6,257 nt of DNA from Parcubacteria group bacterium (GCA_003565105.1 PXDG01000125.1:1-6257); one strand, 5' to 3'. Shown: positions 1-6,174, counted from the first letter of the stretch. The notes: generated by a model not told the origin, from the sequence alone. Made by a program: numbers and translations.

Positions 1-56
1 AATTCTGTTTCTTGATTAAGTTCTTCTTCAACTCTAAAGAATCTTGGATTTTCCAT
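1..56 (-). CDS. Start of an unidentified leftward gene (partial)
   Basis: An ATG at 56..54 on the minus strand opens a frame that stays open to the window edge. It gives 18 complete residues, beginning MENPRFFRVEEELNQ, a hydrophilic and Glu-rich N-terminus with no signal peptide or membrane segment. No Shine-Dalgarno sequence precedes the ATG (the leader ends AACGTTT), as for most genes here. The main support is a good promoter about 45 nt upstream on the same strand (108-136). Eighteen codons are too few to name a family, and a chance open frame this short cannot be excluded. Sequence to the left of the window would settle it. Confidence 0.55.
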   Translation of the reverse strand, partial: MENPRFFRVEEELNQETE

Positions 57-107
57 AAACGTTATGTTATTATCTGATTTTTAAGAAATTTAATTTTTAC
101 TATTCAA

Positions 108-136
108 ATTGTAGCAAATCAATGTTTTATTGTCTA
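108..136 (-). promoter_or_regulatory. Sigma70-type promoter of the leftward partial gene
   Basis: On the minus strand the -35 box TAGACA (136..131, 5 of 6 to consensus) is followed by a 17-nt spacer and the -10 box TACAAT (113..108). A TGC just upstream of the -10 box (116..114) makes it an extended -10. Transcription would start near 101, leaving a leader of about 45 nt before the ATG at 56. The -35 box lies inside the left arm of the inverted repeat at 129-158, so a protein bound there would compete with RNA polymerase. Confidence 0.6.
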
Positions 137-158
137 CGATGAGTTAATCGTAGACAAT
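129..158. repeat. Perfect 12-bp inverted repeat, probable operator
   Basis: The arms ATTGTCTACGAT (129-140) and ATCGTAGACAAT (147-158) are exact reverse complements around the 6-nt centre GAGTTA. The left arm contains the -35 box of the leftward promoter, the usual place for a repressor operator. A rho-independent terminator is less likely: on the plus strand the T-rich run starts only about 10 nt after the stem and is interrupted, and on the minus strand the stem is followed by A residues. No regulator gene that would bind it is recognisable in the window. Confidence 0.6.
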
Positions 159-355
159 TACTTATCTTTTCGTTTTTTTCGATATATTCTGAATATAGAA
201 TTAAAATTTTTTACTTGGTAATGTTCTCACTCTTTCTTCTCTTTTCTCCTATATCCTTGCCATGACGTTTTTCATCCTAGGCAGACGTAAATGTTTACAT
301 ACCCCTTAGGGACTCTTCTTGGATGTCACCATAAAACTATTTATGTAATAAAGTA

Positions 356-384
356 TTGACATTTTTAAAAAACTACTGTATACT
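356..384 (+). promoter_or_regulatory. Near-consensus sigma70 promoter of the 109-residue gene
   Basis: A perfect -35 box TTGACA (356-361), a 17-nt spacer and a -10 box TATACT (379-384) form the strongest promoter in the window. Transcription should begin near 391, giving a leader of only about 20 nt that contains the GAGG ribosome-binding sequence. The spacer is A/T-rich. Confidence 0.8.
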
Positions 385-398
385 TACTCTGCATTTTT

Positions 399-402
399 GA
401 GG
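399..402 (+). promoter_or_regulatory. Shine-Dalgarno GAGG for the 109-residue gene
   Basis: GAGG lies 9 nt before the ATG at 412 and 5 nt before an out-of-frame ATG at 408. The in-frame codon at 406-408 is the stop TAA, so 412 is the first possible start for the long frame. This is the only clear Shine-Dalgarno sequence among the gene starts in the window. Confidence 0.55.
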
Positions 403-411
403 TAATAATGT

Positions 412-741
412 ATGACCATTATCCTTCAACGAGTTACCAAAGACCCTTCTACCCCTTTAACTAAAAACAATCCTGGAAGCAACCCTGAGTTGTACGCTCG
501 CTTCTTTGATTTTGATAATAAATTACATCCCAAAGAAGGTCGAGAAGTAGTGCGTCAATTAGGAGGAAACGTTTGGCTCATCGAAGTCACTAAAGCTACC
601 TTTTGGATTGGAAAGTTAATGACTGAAGGTGTCCCAGTCAAACTCATCGAAATGACTGAAGCACCAGATCCTCGTGAAAGTACTGGCAATTATTGCACCT
701 TCCTGCCAGAAGATGTCATTGACTTTGTTAAAATAGAATAA
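412..741 (+). CDS. Hypothetical protein, 109 residues, well expressed by promoter
   Basis: I do not recognise this protein. It is small, soluble and mixed in charge, with no signal peptide, membrane segment, Cys/His metal cluster or obvious catalytic motif; its only cysteine is Cys95. Residues 1-25 are polar with several Pro and Asn. Residues 26-50 look helical (ELYARFFDFDNKLHPKEGRE region). From about 52 on, alternating hydrophobic stretches (NVWLIEVT, PVKLIEMT, DVIDFVKIE) suggest beta strands, so a compact alpha/beta or beta-rich domain is plausible. The start is fixed by an in-frame TAA at 406-408. A near-consensus promoter, a GAGG site and a hairpin terminator just after the stop make it a complete single-gene transcription unit. 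That argues it is real and probably abundantly transcribed. It converges on the ATP-grasp gene with a 17-nt gap. Confidence 0.75.
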   Translation: MTIILQRVTKDPSTPLTKNNPGSNPELYARFFDFDNKLHPKEGREVVRQLGGNVWLIEVTKATFWIGKLMTEGVPVKLIEMTEAPDPRESTGNYCTFLPEDVIDFVKIE

Positions 742-751
742 CCCTATCCTG

Positions 752-779
752 CTGATCATCATATTTGTTGATCAGTTTT
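752..779 (+). terminator. Rho-independent terminator of the 109-residue gene
   Basis: CTGATCA (752-758) and TGATCAG (769-775) form a 7-bp stem with a 10-nt loop, followed by TTTT and then CATTTTAT. The stem starts 10 nt after the TAA at 739-741. There is no U-run on the minus-strand side, so it acts rightward only. The stem is fairly AT-rich, so it is moderate in strength. It overlaps the last codons and stop of the convergent ATP-grasp gene. Confidence 0.65.
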
Positions 780-1622
780 CATTTTATAAGGAATATGAAA
801 GAATTGTCGCAATAATTCTCGATAGATATCTATCACATACGACTCTGATTCAAACTGTAAAAAGTATGCAAATCCAGGATGAGAATTTAATTCAATCACA
901 GACCAATTTCCCTGTTGATCCAAACCAAGGTCAATACCAACAAAAAAGAGTGGGAATTCTTGGAAGAGAGGGGTAATCACTTCCTGAATTTGATTGTGAA
1001 AGTCAGAATTATTCACTATACGAGGCACTGCTCCATCCCAATGAAGTGGACTGAGATTTCCCGTAAAGGTAGCCTGAGTAATGTCTTTATATATTACAGT
1101 ATGGACATTTCCTTGAATGCATATAACCCGGTATTCTTTGTGGATTGCGATATATTCTTGAACTACTGCGACGTAGTCATATTCTGATGAATCTTTATTA
1201 AAGATATTTTGGAGGGCAACAGTTACTTCATCTGCATTTTTACATATGTTAACGCCACGTCCTTGAGATCCTCGATTTGGTTTGATTACCACTGGATAGA
1301 CAAAGTGTTCTTCAATATCCTGAATTATATCTGATATCTTGGGATGCCGAATATAGGATTGATATTGAGACTCTAGTTCAGGATCACAATAGGTTTTCGT
1401 AATAGGAAAAAGCTGAGTATTCTGTAATAATTCGTATTGAAATCCTTTATCTTGACAGATAATTCCTTGAGCTTGCCCCAACCAATCTCCTCGTCCATTA
1501 GCAATGATTGTCTGAATATCTCCATAGCTAAGGCGATATACATTCCCATCAAAATGCAATTGTTCCGTGGCAATACCTAACGATTGAGCAGCTTTCAAAA
1601 TGAGTTGAGTGCGACGTTCCAT
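759..1622 (-). CDS. ATP-grasp domain ligase (RimK/D-Ala ligase-like), substrate unknown
   Basis: The 287-residue product has the ATP-grasp fold, whose enzymes activate a carboxylate as acyl-phosphate and join it to an amine or other nucleophile. In order: an N-terminal part (1-55) likely used in substrate recognition; DKGFQYELL (58-66), the lysine-bearing start of the ATP-grasp core; YPVVIKPNRGSQGRGV (109-124), with Lys114 and the glycine-rich ATP loop; QEY (155-157) and KEYRVICIQG (162-171), contacting the nucleotide; and a metal-binding end with Asp231 (GIDLG) and Glu244/Asn246 (IELNSHPGF). All expected ATP and Mg residues are present, so it should be active. It is cytosolic. The substrate cannot be read from sequence; RimK-type glutamate ligases, peptide or cell-wall precursor ligases and cyanophycin-type ligases share this layout. 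I chose ATG at 1622; a TTG at 1631 would add three residues but lies only about 12 nt from the predicted transcription start. There is no Shine-Dalgarno sequence. Confidence 0.85.
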   Translation of the reverse strand: MERRTQLILKAAQSLGIATEQLHFDGNVYRLSYGDIQTIIANGRGDWLGQAQGIICQDKGFQYELLQNTQLFPITKTYCDPELESQYQSYIRHPKISDIIQDIEEHFVYPVVIKPNRGSQGRGVNICKNADEVTVALQNIFNKDSSEYDYVAVVQEYIAIHKEYRVICIQGNVHTVIYKDITQATFTGNLSPLHWDGAVPRIVNNSDFHNQIQEVITPLFQEFPLFFVGIDLGLDQQGNWSVIELNSHPGFAYFLQFESESYVIDIYRELLRQFFHIPYKMKTDQQI

Positions 1623-1650
1623 AACAAACAATTAGCGAATTATTCTCAAA

Positions 1651-1659
1651 AGTATATCA
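1651..1659 (-). promoter_or_regulatory. Extended -10 promoter of the ATP-grasp gene
   Basis: On the minus strand TGA-TATACT (1659..1651) is an extended -10 element (TGn plus a 5-of-6 hexamer). No good -35 box sits 17 nt upstream (GCAGCT there). Transcription would start near 1644, leaving a leader of about 21 nt before the ATG at 1622. It is interleaved with the efp promoter. Confidence 0.55.
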
Positions 1660-1663
1660 TACC

Positions 1664-1692
1664 TTGGCAAAAAAGCTGCTATTGGGTACAAT
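1664..1692 (+). promoter_or_regulatory. Sigma70-type promoter of efp
   Basis: The -35 box TTGGCA (1664-1669) and the -10 box TACAAT (1687-1692) are separated by 17 nt; each matches consensus at 5 of 6 positions. Transcription would start near 1699, giving a leader of about 24 nt without a Shine-Dalgarno sequence. The -35 box falls in the spacer region of the divergent ATP-grasp promoter. Confidence 0.65.
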
Positions 1693-1722
1693 ATAGTATA
1701 CATATTATATATTCCTATCTGT

Positions 1723-2289
1723 ATGCTCAGTATTTCTGATCTCAAGCGAAATGTTATTATCGTGATTGATAATCAACCCTATCAAGTCCTCTTCTCTCAA
1801 CTATCCAAACAAGGCCGAGCTGGATCGGTACTAACCACTAAACTCAAAAACCTGGTCACTGGATCAGTACTTGAGAGAAATTTCCGTCAAAGTGATAAAT
1901 TTCAAGCCGCAGATGTCAACGACACCTACGCTACATTTTTGTACCAAGATGAGACTGGATACCACTTTATGGATGAAGTGAGTTTTGAGCAATACACCTT
2001 TGATACCGAAACATTAGGCGAAGATACCATCTCCTACTTAATTGATGAAATGAAAGTCAAGATCTCATTTTATGAGGGGGAACCTATTTCTATTGTCCTA
2101 CCACCAAAGGTTGTCCTAGAAGTAACCCAATCCCCCCCTGGAGCGAAGGGAAACACCGTGGACAGCGCTCAAAAGACTGTCACCCTAGAGACTGGCCGAG
2201 AAGTTAAAGTACCCTTATTTATCAATCAAGGTGATCGGGTTCGCATTAATACTGAAACGGGTATTTACGAAGAAAAGGTTACGGATTAA
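1723..2289 (+). CDS. efp: Translation elongation factor P
   Basis: EF-P binds between the ribosomal P and E sites and promotes peptide-bond formation at polyproline stalls. The 188 residues match the usual family length and three-domain plan: a KOW-like domain I (about 1-62), an OB domain II (about 65-125, with YHFMDEVSFEQY typical of the family), and a C-terminal OB domain III (about 127-187). Domain III has the late family signature LETGREVKVPLF and GDRVRINTETGIY. In domain I the tip of the loop that reaches the tRNA acceptor end reads KQGRAGS, placing Arg32 where E. coli has the modified Lys34. It is followed by TKLKNL, which is conserved. Arg at this site is rhamnosylated by EarP in some proteobacteria, but no EarP-like gene is visible here, so it may be unmodified or modified otherwise. 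ATG at 1723 gives the standard N-terminus. No Shine-Dalgarno sequence precedes it. It converges on the kinase gene with a 4-nt gap. Confidence 0.96.
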   Translation: MLSISDLKRNVIIVIDNQPYQVLFSQLSKQGRAGSVLTTKLKNLVTGSVLERNFRQSDKFQAADVNDTYATFLYQDETGYHFMDEVSFEQYTFDTETLGEDTISYLIDEMKVKISFYEGEPISIVLPPKVVLEVTQSPPGAKGNTVDSAQKTVTLETGREVKVPLFINQGDRVRINTETGIYEEKVTD

Positions 2290-2291
2290 CC
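2273..2291 (-). terminator. Weak candidate terminator for the polA-kinase operon
   Basis: Read on the minus strand, GGTTA (2291..2287), loop ATCCG, TAACC (2281..2277) and then TTTT lie 2 nt after the kinase stop codon. The stem has only 5 bp, so it is weak. It contains the efp stop codon on the opposite strand. I find no better terminator for either of the two convergent transcripts. Confidence 0.3.
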
Positions 2292-2293
2292 AT

Positions 2294-3580
2294 CTATGAT
2301 TTCTTTTTAGTTCGAGGAAGCTTTACATAAAAAGTGGTACCTTGACTCTCACGAGACTCAAACCACAATTCCCCAGCTAGATCAGTAACAATACGTTTCG
2401 CCGCACTCATTCCAATACCTGAAGATGTACTCGATTGCTCTTTCACGTTACTGGCGCGAAAATACCTTTGAAAGATAAAGGCTTGATCCGAATCAGGGAT
2501 CCCTACTCCAAAATCTTTAATCGACGTAATAACATAATCATCTTGCTCTTCTATATGAATAATCAATTTATGAGTATTTCTACTATACTTAATAGCATTA
2601 GACATAATATTTTCAAAGACAAACACTAATTGAGTATAATCACCCCAAATGAAATACTCCTCCCGCCAATCTCTTTCAATTTGCCAATCTTTCAATAAAA
2701 CCTGATGATGAAGCAAGGTAGTATCGAGCACCTTAGTCAGAGAGACCTGCTCACAATGATACTCAAATCCTTCATCTGAATCTTCTCGAAGTAACTGAAG
2801 CATTCCATTTACCGATTCAATAACATCTTCATTCGCTTGATATACTCTACGTAACATATCCTGTTGATTTGTATTAAGAGTTCCTTGATCACCATCCAAT
2901 AACCCTTCTACCGCCCACTTCACCCCTGATAATGGGGTGCGTAATCGATGAGCAGACGTTGCAATAAAGTCTGCCCGAATATCCTGTTCTTTTTGAACTT
3001 CTTGGCTTTTTAGTTCTACTGCACGCCGAACTGTACACACAAGAAAATCTAAAGCATAATAATATAACACCCCTGGGATTAAATAGAGATATATTGTCAT
3101 CATAGGATTGTCAAATAAAACACCATATTCTGGACGAATCCAAAGAACTCCAAACACTGTTACCAGATAGGCAAGAAAAACCACTCTTTGAATCAATGTA
3201 TATGATTTCCCATAATACAAAAATCTTCCATAGACTAAAATAAGACAGTACCCGATCAAATTAATAATTGTAATTCCATATACAAATCCTGCAAATACCA
3301 TAGTAAAAACATCAAACCAAATCGTAACTTTCATAAATTGATCGGGAATTTCTTGCTGATGATATCTCATATAAAAGTACATTCCTCCTCGAATACTCAC
3401 ATATAAACAGACGTAAGAAATAAATGCTACTCTTTCCCAAAGAAATTCTGTACTCCCTTGATACATTAGATAATCAAGAAAAAAGTTATGTCCTACTGAA
3501 AGAAAGCGAACCATAAATGATATCATATCAAATTGATTCTTTTCTTGTGAGGAATAATGAATGTCTCTATTTTCCGTCAT
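2294..3580 (-). CDS. Membrane-bound sensor histidine kinase (orphan)
   Basis: The 428-residue product is a hybrid-free sensor kinase: it autophosphorylates a histidine using ATP and would pass phosphate to a response regulator. The N-terminal half (about 19-184) has five or six hydrophobic segments rich in Tyr and Phe, near 51-71, 87-104, 105-121, 131-148 and 160-184, with no sizeable external domain. This suggests sensing within or at the membrane. A charged helix (185-203) leads to the dimerisation domain with the H-box AHRLRTPLSGVKW, His211. The catalytic domain has an N-box FENIMSNAIKYS (Asn324, Asn328), G1 DFGVGIP (356-362), F-box FQRYFRAS and G2 GIGM (388-391). The residue after His211 is Arg, where Glu is usual and Gln is a common variant. 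No receiver domain or regulator gene is adjacent. I chose ATG at 3580, 5 nt after the polA stop; a GTG at 3598 would overlap polA by 13 nt. A G-run (3596..3591) may serve as a weak ribosome-binding site. Confidence 0.9.
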   Translation of the reverse strand: MTENRDIHYSSQEKNQFDMISFMVRFLSVGHNFFLDYLMYQGSTEFLWERVAFISYVCLYVSIRGGMYFYMRYHQQEIPDQFMKVTIWFDVFTMVFAGFVYGITIINLIGYCLILVYGRFLYYGKSYTLIQRVVFLAYLVTVFGVLWIRPEYGVLFDNPMMTIYLYLIPGVLYYYALDFLVCTVRRAVELKSQEVQKEQDIRADFIATSAHRLRTPLSGVKWAVEGLLDGDQGTLNTNQQDMLRRVYQANEDVIESVNGMLQLLREDSDEGFEYHCEQVSLTKVLDTTLLHHQVLLKDWQIERDWREEYFIWGDYTQLVFVFENIMSNAIKYSRNTHKLIIHIEEQDDYVITSIKDFGVGIPDSDQAFIFQRYFRASNVKEQSSTSSGIGMSAAKRIVTDLAGELWFESRESQGTTFYVKLPRTKKKS

Positions 3581-3585
3581 ATTTT

Positions 3586-6174
3586 TTAAGCCCCCCACTG
3601 AGTTGATATGGAAGACTCTACCAACAGTGGAACGGTTGAGGCATACTGTCGTTCCATTATCTCAGTAATAGCCTTTTGATATATTGACACCGTATCAGCC
3701 TGAACTTCAAACACCAACTCGTCATGCACTTGCAACAACATTCGTATATCTGGGTTTTTCTGAATATGGTGATCAACTTCAATCATAGCTTTTTTAATAA
3801 TATCTGCTTGAAGGCCTTGAATAGGCATATTAACCGCAATCCGTTCCATCAAAGCTCTCTGTTGAAAATTCTTAGTATTAAATGACGAGAGATCCCTCAT
3901 ACGTCCCAGATCGGTACGCGCATATCCCTGCTGATGAGCACGTTTTTTTTGATCTTCTATATAGGTATGTAATTCAGGATAGGCCTGTTTATACTTTTCC
4001 AGCATTTCCTTCGCTTCAGCATAAGATGCTTGAAGATTACGACTCAAAGCGTGGGCTCCCATACCATATAAAATACCAAAGTTAATGGTTTTAGCAAAGG
4101 ACCTTTGTGCTTTTGTTACATCTTCCAAGGGAATATGATAGACCCGAGCAGCAGTAGCAGCGTGAAAGTCTACTCCATCAAGAAAAATTTGTTTCATATG
4201 AACATCTCCTGATAAATGTGCGGCTAAACGAAGCTCTATCTGAGAGTAATCGCACGCCAAGAGCTTCCACCCAGATTCAGCTTGAAAGCAAGCCTTTATT
4301 TTACGTCCAAGTTCTGTCCGAGCAGGGATATTTTGTAGATTCGGATCAATCGAAGAGAGTCTACCAGTGGCAGCCACTGTCTGCTGATAGGTCGTGTGAA
4401 TACGTCCATGGTCATCACGGAGTACTGGTAAGGCACGAATATATGTTGATTCTAACTTGGCTACTTCTCGATAATCAAGAATTTTTTGGATAATTGGATA
4501 GTCTCCCGCTAAATCTTCCAGCACCCCAGCTGAGGTTGAGATATGACCACTCGCTGTTTTTTTGAGGCCTTTCGTAGGAATCTGCAATGTATCAAACAAA
4601 ATCTCTGATAATTGCTTAGGAGAATTCATATTAAATTCTTGTCCCGCCAAATCAAGAACTTCCTTGCTCAGTGTCTCAATTTGATCTCGCACATTGGTGC
4701 CAATCGTCGCCAGTTCTTCAGCATTCAAAAAAACTCCCCACTGCTCCATCCGAGCTAACACTACAATTAACGGCCTCTCGATAGTTTCATACACGGTGTT
4801 GAGTTGCTTTTCTGACAATTCTGTCACCAGAGCATAATAAAGATCCAGTAAGGACTGTTCTGGACGTTGAGTATCAAAGGCAATGCTTCGTGACAGAGCT
4901 AATGATTCAATATCATAGGATCGTTCTCCTGGCTGCACTAAGTAACTCATCAAGGAAACATCATCCACTACTGCTCGAGGTTCTCGATTCATAGCTACCA
5001 TTTCTCGATATACTGGCTTTATTTCATAAGCTATAGCCTGAATATTCTCATCTTCCAATATCGTGTATATATCCTCCAACGCACAGGAATATTCAGAAAC
5101 TTCGTCCATTAAGATCCATGCCCCCTCCCGAGGATACATAACCAATGGAAAATTCAATAATGAGATATCATCTACCACCTTTTTTTGAGGTTGTGAAGCC
5201 ACTTTTACCGTGGATAAAAAGCTTGACTGATTCGTAGTCACTTCAGAATCTTGTGCCTGATCTTTTTTCGGAAGCCTCTTGAGTAAAGAAAAAAATTCAA
5301 ATCGGGTAAAAATATCTTGTACCTGATCACGAAAAAAGACAAATGGATGCGCATCAGAGAACCCAAATTCAATCGGAACGTGTCGATCAATTGTAGCCAA
5401 GTCCTGAGATAAATAGGCCTGATCTTTATTGTCTCGTAATTTTTCAAATACTGACTTTGTCAGTCCACGACGATCCTCTTTTGATAGGGAAGCAAAATCC
5501 GAAATACTTTCTACAAAAGCATACACCCCATCGAGTGACTCAAATTCAGTCAGAAGATCAGTGGCTCTCTTCTTTCCAATCCCAGGAACTCCAGGAATAT
5601 TATCTGAAGCATCTCCTTGTAAAGCTTTATAATCAATTACCTGGTCTGGTCGGATCCCGTACTGCTCTTTCACAGCTTTTGGATCATATAAAACCGTATC
5701 ATTCACCCCTTTACGCAACCGGTAGACCGAAATATCTGTATCTACCAACTGCATACTATCCATATCTCCCGTCACAATGGTCAGCTGATACTCTCCTGAA
5801 GTACGAACCATCTCCGCAACAGTTCCAATAACATCGTCAGCTTCATAGCCTTTTAAAGAAAGTTCTAGAATATCTAAACCACGTACTAATTCTCTTACCA
5901 GCGGAATCTGATCATACAGCTCTTGATCGGACTTTTCTCGGTGAGCTTTATATTCTGCAAATTGCTTATGTCGAAAGGTGGGTCCCTCTAAATCAAATGA
6001 CGCAATCAGCATATCTGGCTTCAACTCTGAAACAACCTTGAGGAGTAATGAGGCATACCCATACACAGCATTAACCTGGGTCCCATCAGTCATATTAAAC
6101 GGTGGCAAAGCGTGATACGCTCGATGAATGATGGCATTTGAATCCAAAATAACAATATGTTTTTTTGAGAGCAT
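3586..6174 (-). CDS. polA: DNA polymerase I, proofreading site degenerate
   Basis: Pol I removes RNA primers and fills gaps in lagging-strand synthesis and excision repair. The 862 residues are close to the Bacillus and Thermus enzymes. The 5' nuclease domain (1-300) keeps its metal-binding acids: Asp11, Asp61, Glu111/Asp113/Asp114, Asp137/Asp139 and Asp188/Asp191, followed by a helix-hairpin-helix (GVPGIGKKRA). Residues 303-335 are a polar linker. The central domain (about 336-455) has the place of the 3'-5' exonuclease but lacks the DxE of motif I (the region reads FPLVMYPREGAWILMDE) and the motif II Asp, so proofreading should be absent. The polymerase domain has TGRLSS (603-608), motif A DYSQIELR (Asp642, steric-gate Glu647), motif B with Arg691, Lys695, Phe699 and Tyr703, and motif C QVHDE (His817, Asp818). 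Phe699 is the E. coli Phe762 equivalent that disfavours dideoxynucleotides. ATG at 6174 is preceded by an AT-rich leader without a Shine-Dalgarno sequence. The kinase gene follows 5 nt after the TAA. Confidence 0.97.
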   Translation of the reverse strand: MLSKKHIVILDSNAIIHRAYHALPPFNMTDGTQVNAVYGYASLLLKVVSELKPDMLIASFDLEGPTFRHKQFAEYKAHREKSDQELYDQIPLVRELVRGLDILELSLKGYEADDVIGTVAEMVRTSGEYQLTIVTGDMDSMQLVDTDISVYRLRKGVNDTVLYDPKAVKEQYGIRPDQVIDYKALQGDASDNIPGVPGIGKKRATDLLTEFESLDGVYAFVESISDFASLSKEDRRGLTKSVFEKLRDNKDQAYLSQDLATIDRHVPIEFGFSDAHPFVFFRDQVQDIFTRFEFFSLLKRLPKKDQAQDSEVTTNQSSFLSTVKVASQPQKKVVDDISLLNFPLVMYPREGAWILMDEVSEYSCALEDIYTILEDENIQAIAYEIKPVYREMVAMNREPRAVVDDVSLMSYLVQPGERSYDIESLALSRSIAFDTQRPEQSLLDLYYALVTELSEKQLNTVYETIERPLIVVLARMEQWGVFLNAEELATIGTNVRDQIETLSKEVLDLAGQEFNMNSPKQLSEILFDTLQIPTKGLKKTASGHISTSAGVLEDLAGDYPIIQKILDYREVAKLESTYIRALPVLRDDHGRIHTTYQQTVAATGRLSSIDPNLQNIPARTELGRKIKACFQAESGWKLLACDYSQIELRLAAHLSGDVHMKQIFLDGVDFHAATAARVYHIPLEDVTKAQRSFAKTINFGILYGMGAHALSRNLQASYAEAKEMLEKYKQAYPELHTYIEDQKKRAHQQGYARTDLGRMRDLSSFNTKNFQQRALMERIAVNMPIQGLQADIIKKAMIEVDHHIQKNPDIRMLLQVHDELVFEVQADTVSIYQKAITEIMERQYASTVPLLVESSISTQWGA

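Larger units (their letters stand above)
57..411. other. Intergenic regulatory region between divergent genes
   Basis: This 355-nt stretch has no convincing coding frame on either strand. It holds a leftward promoter (108-136), a perfect inverted repeat (129-158), a T-rich run (about 167-180), a small AT-rich palindrome (183-197, arms TATATTC/GAATATA), a short dyad GTAAA-TG-TTTAC (287-298), and the rightward promoter of the 109-residue gene (356-384). Bases 200-350 hold nothing else I can name. A small RNA there cannot be excluded, but I see no promoter plus terminator pair to support one. Confidence 0.7.

Noticed and set aside
129..181. Inverted repeat plus T-rich run as a rightward terminator
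   Set aside because: The T-run begins about 10 nt after the stem and is broken by CG, and no rightward gene is seen upstream; an operator fits better.
183..197. AT-only palindrome TATATTC/GAATATA as an operator
   Set aside because: In an AT-rich intergenic region a 7-bp dyad of this composition is expected by chance, and it overlaps no promoter element.
915..1187. Rightward 90-residue open frame inside the ATP-grasp gene
   Set aside because: It lies opposite the metal-binding half of a well-conserved ligase, has no promoter or ribosome-binding site, and its translation shows no domain; it is an antisense shadow.
1623..1631. TTG at 1631 as the start of the ATP-grasp gene
   Set aside because: The ATG at 1622 is only three codons on and leaves a leader of about 21 nt from the predicted transcription start; the added residues carry no conserved feature.
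2435..2629. Rightward 64-residue open frame inside the kinase gene
   Set aside because: It is antisense to the N, G1 and G2 boxes of the kinase ATPase domain, which explain the sequence fully.
3581..3598. GTG at 3598 as the start of the kinase gene
   Set aside because: It would overlap polA by 13 nt and adds six residues; the ATG at 3580 follows the polA stop by 5 nt and fits translational coupling better.
5457..5831. Rightward 124-residue open frame inside polA
   Set aside because: It is antisense to the conserved 5' nuclease domain, with no start signals and no recognisable protein features.
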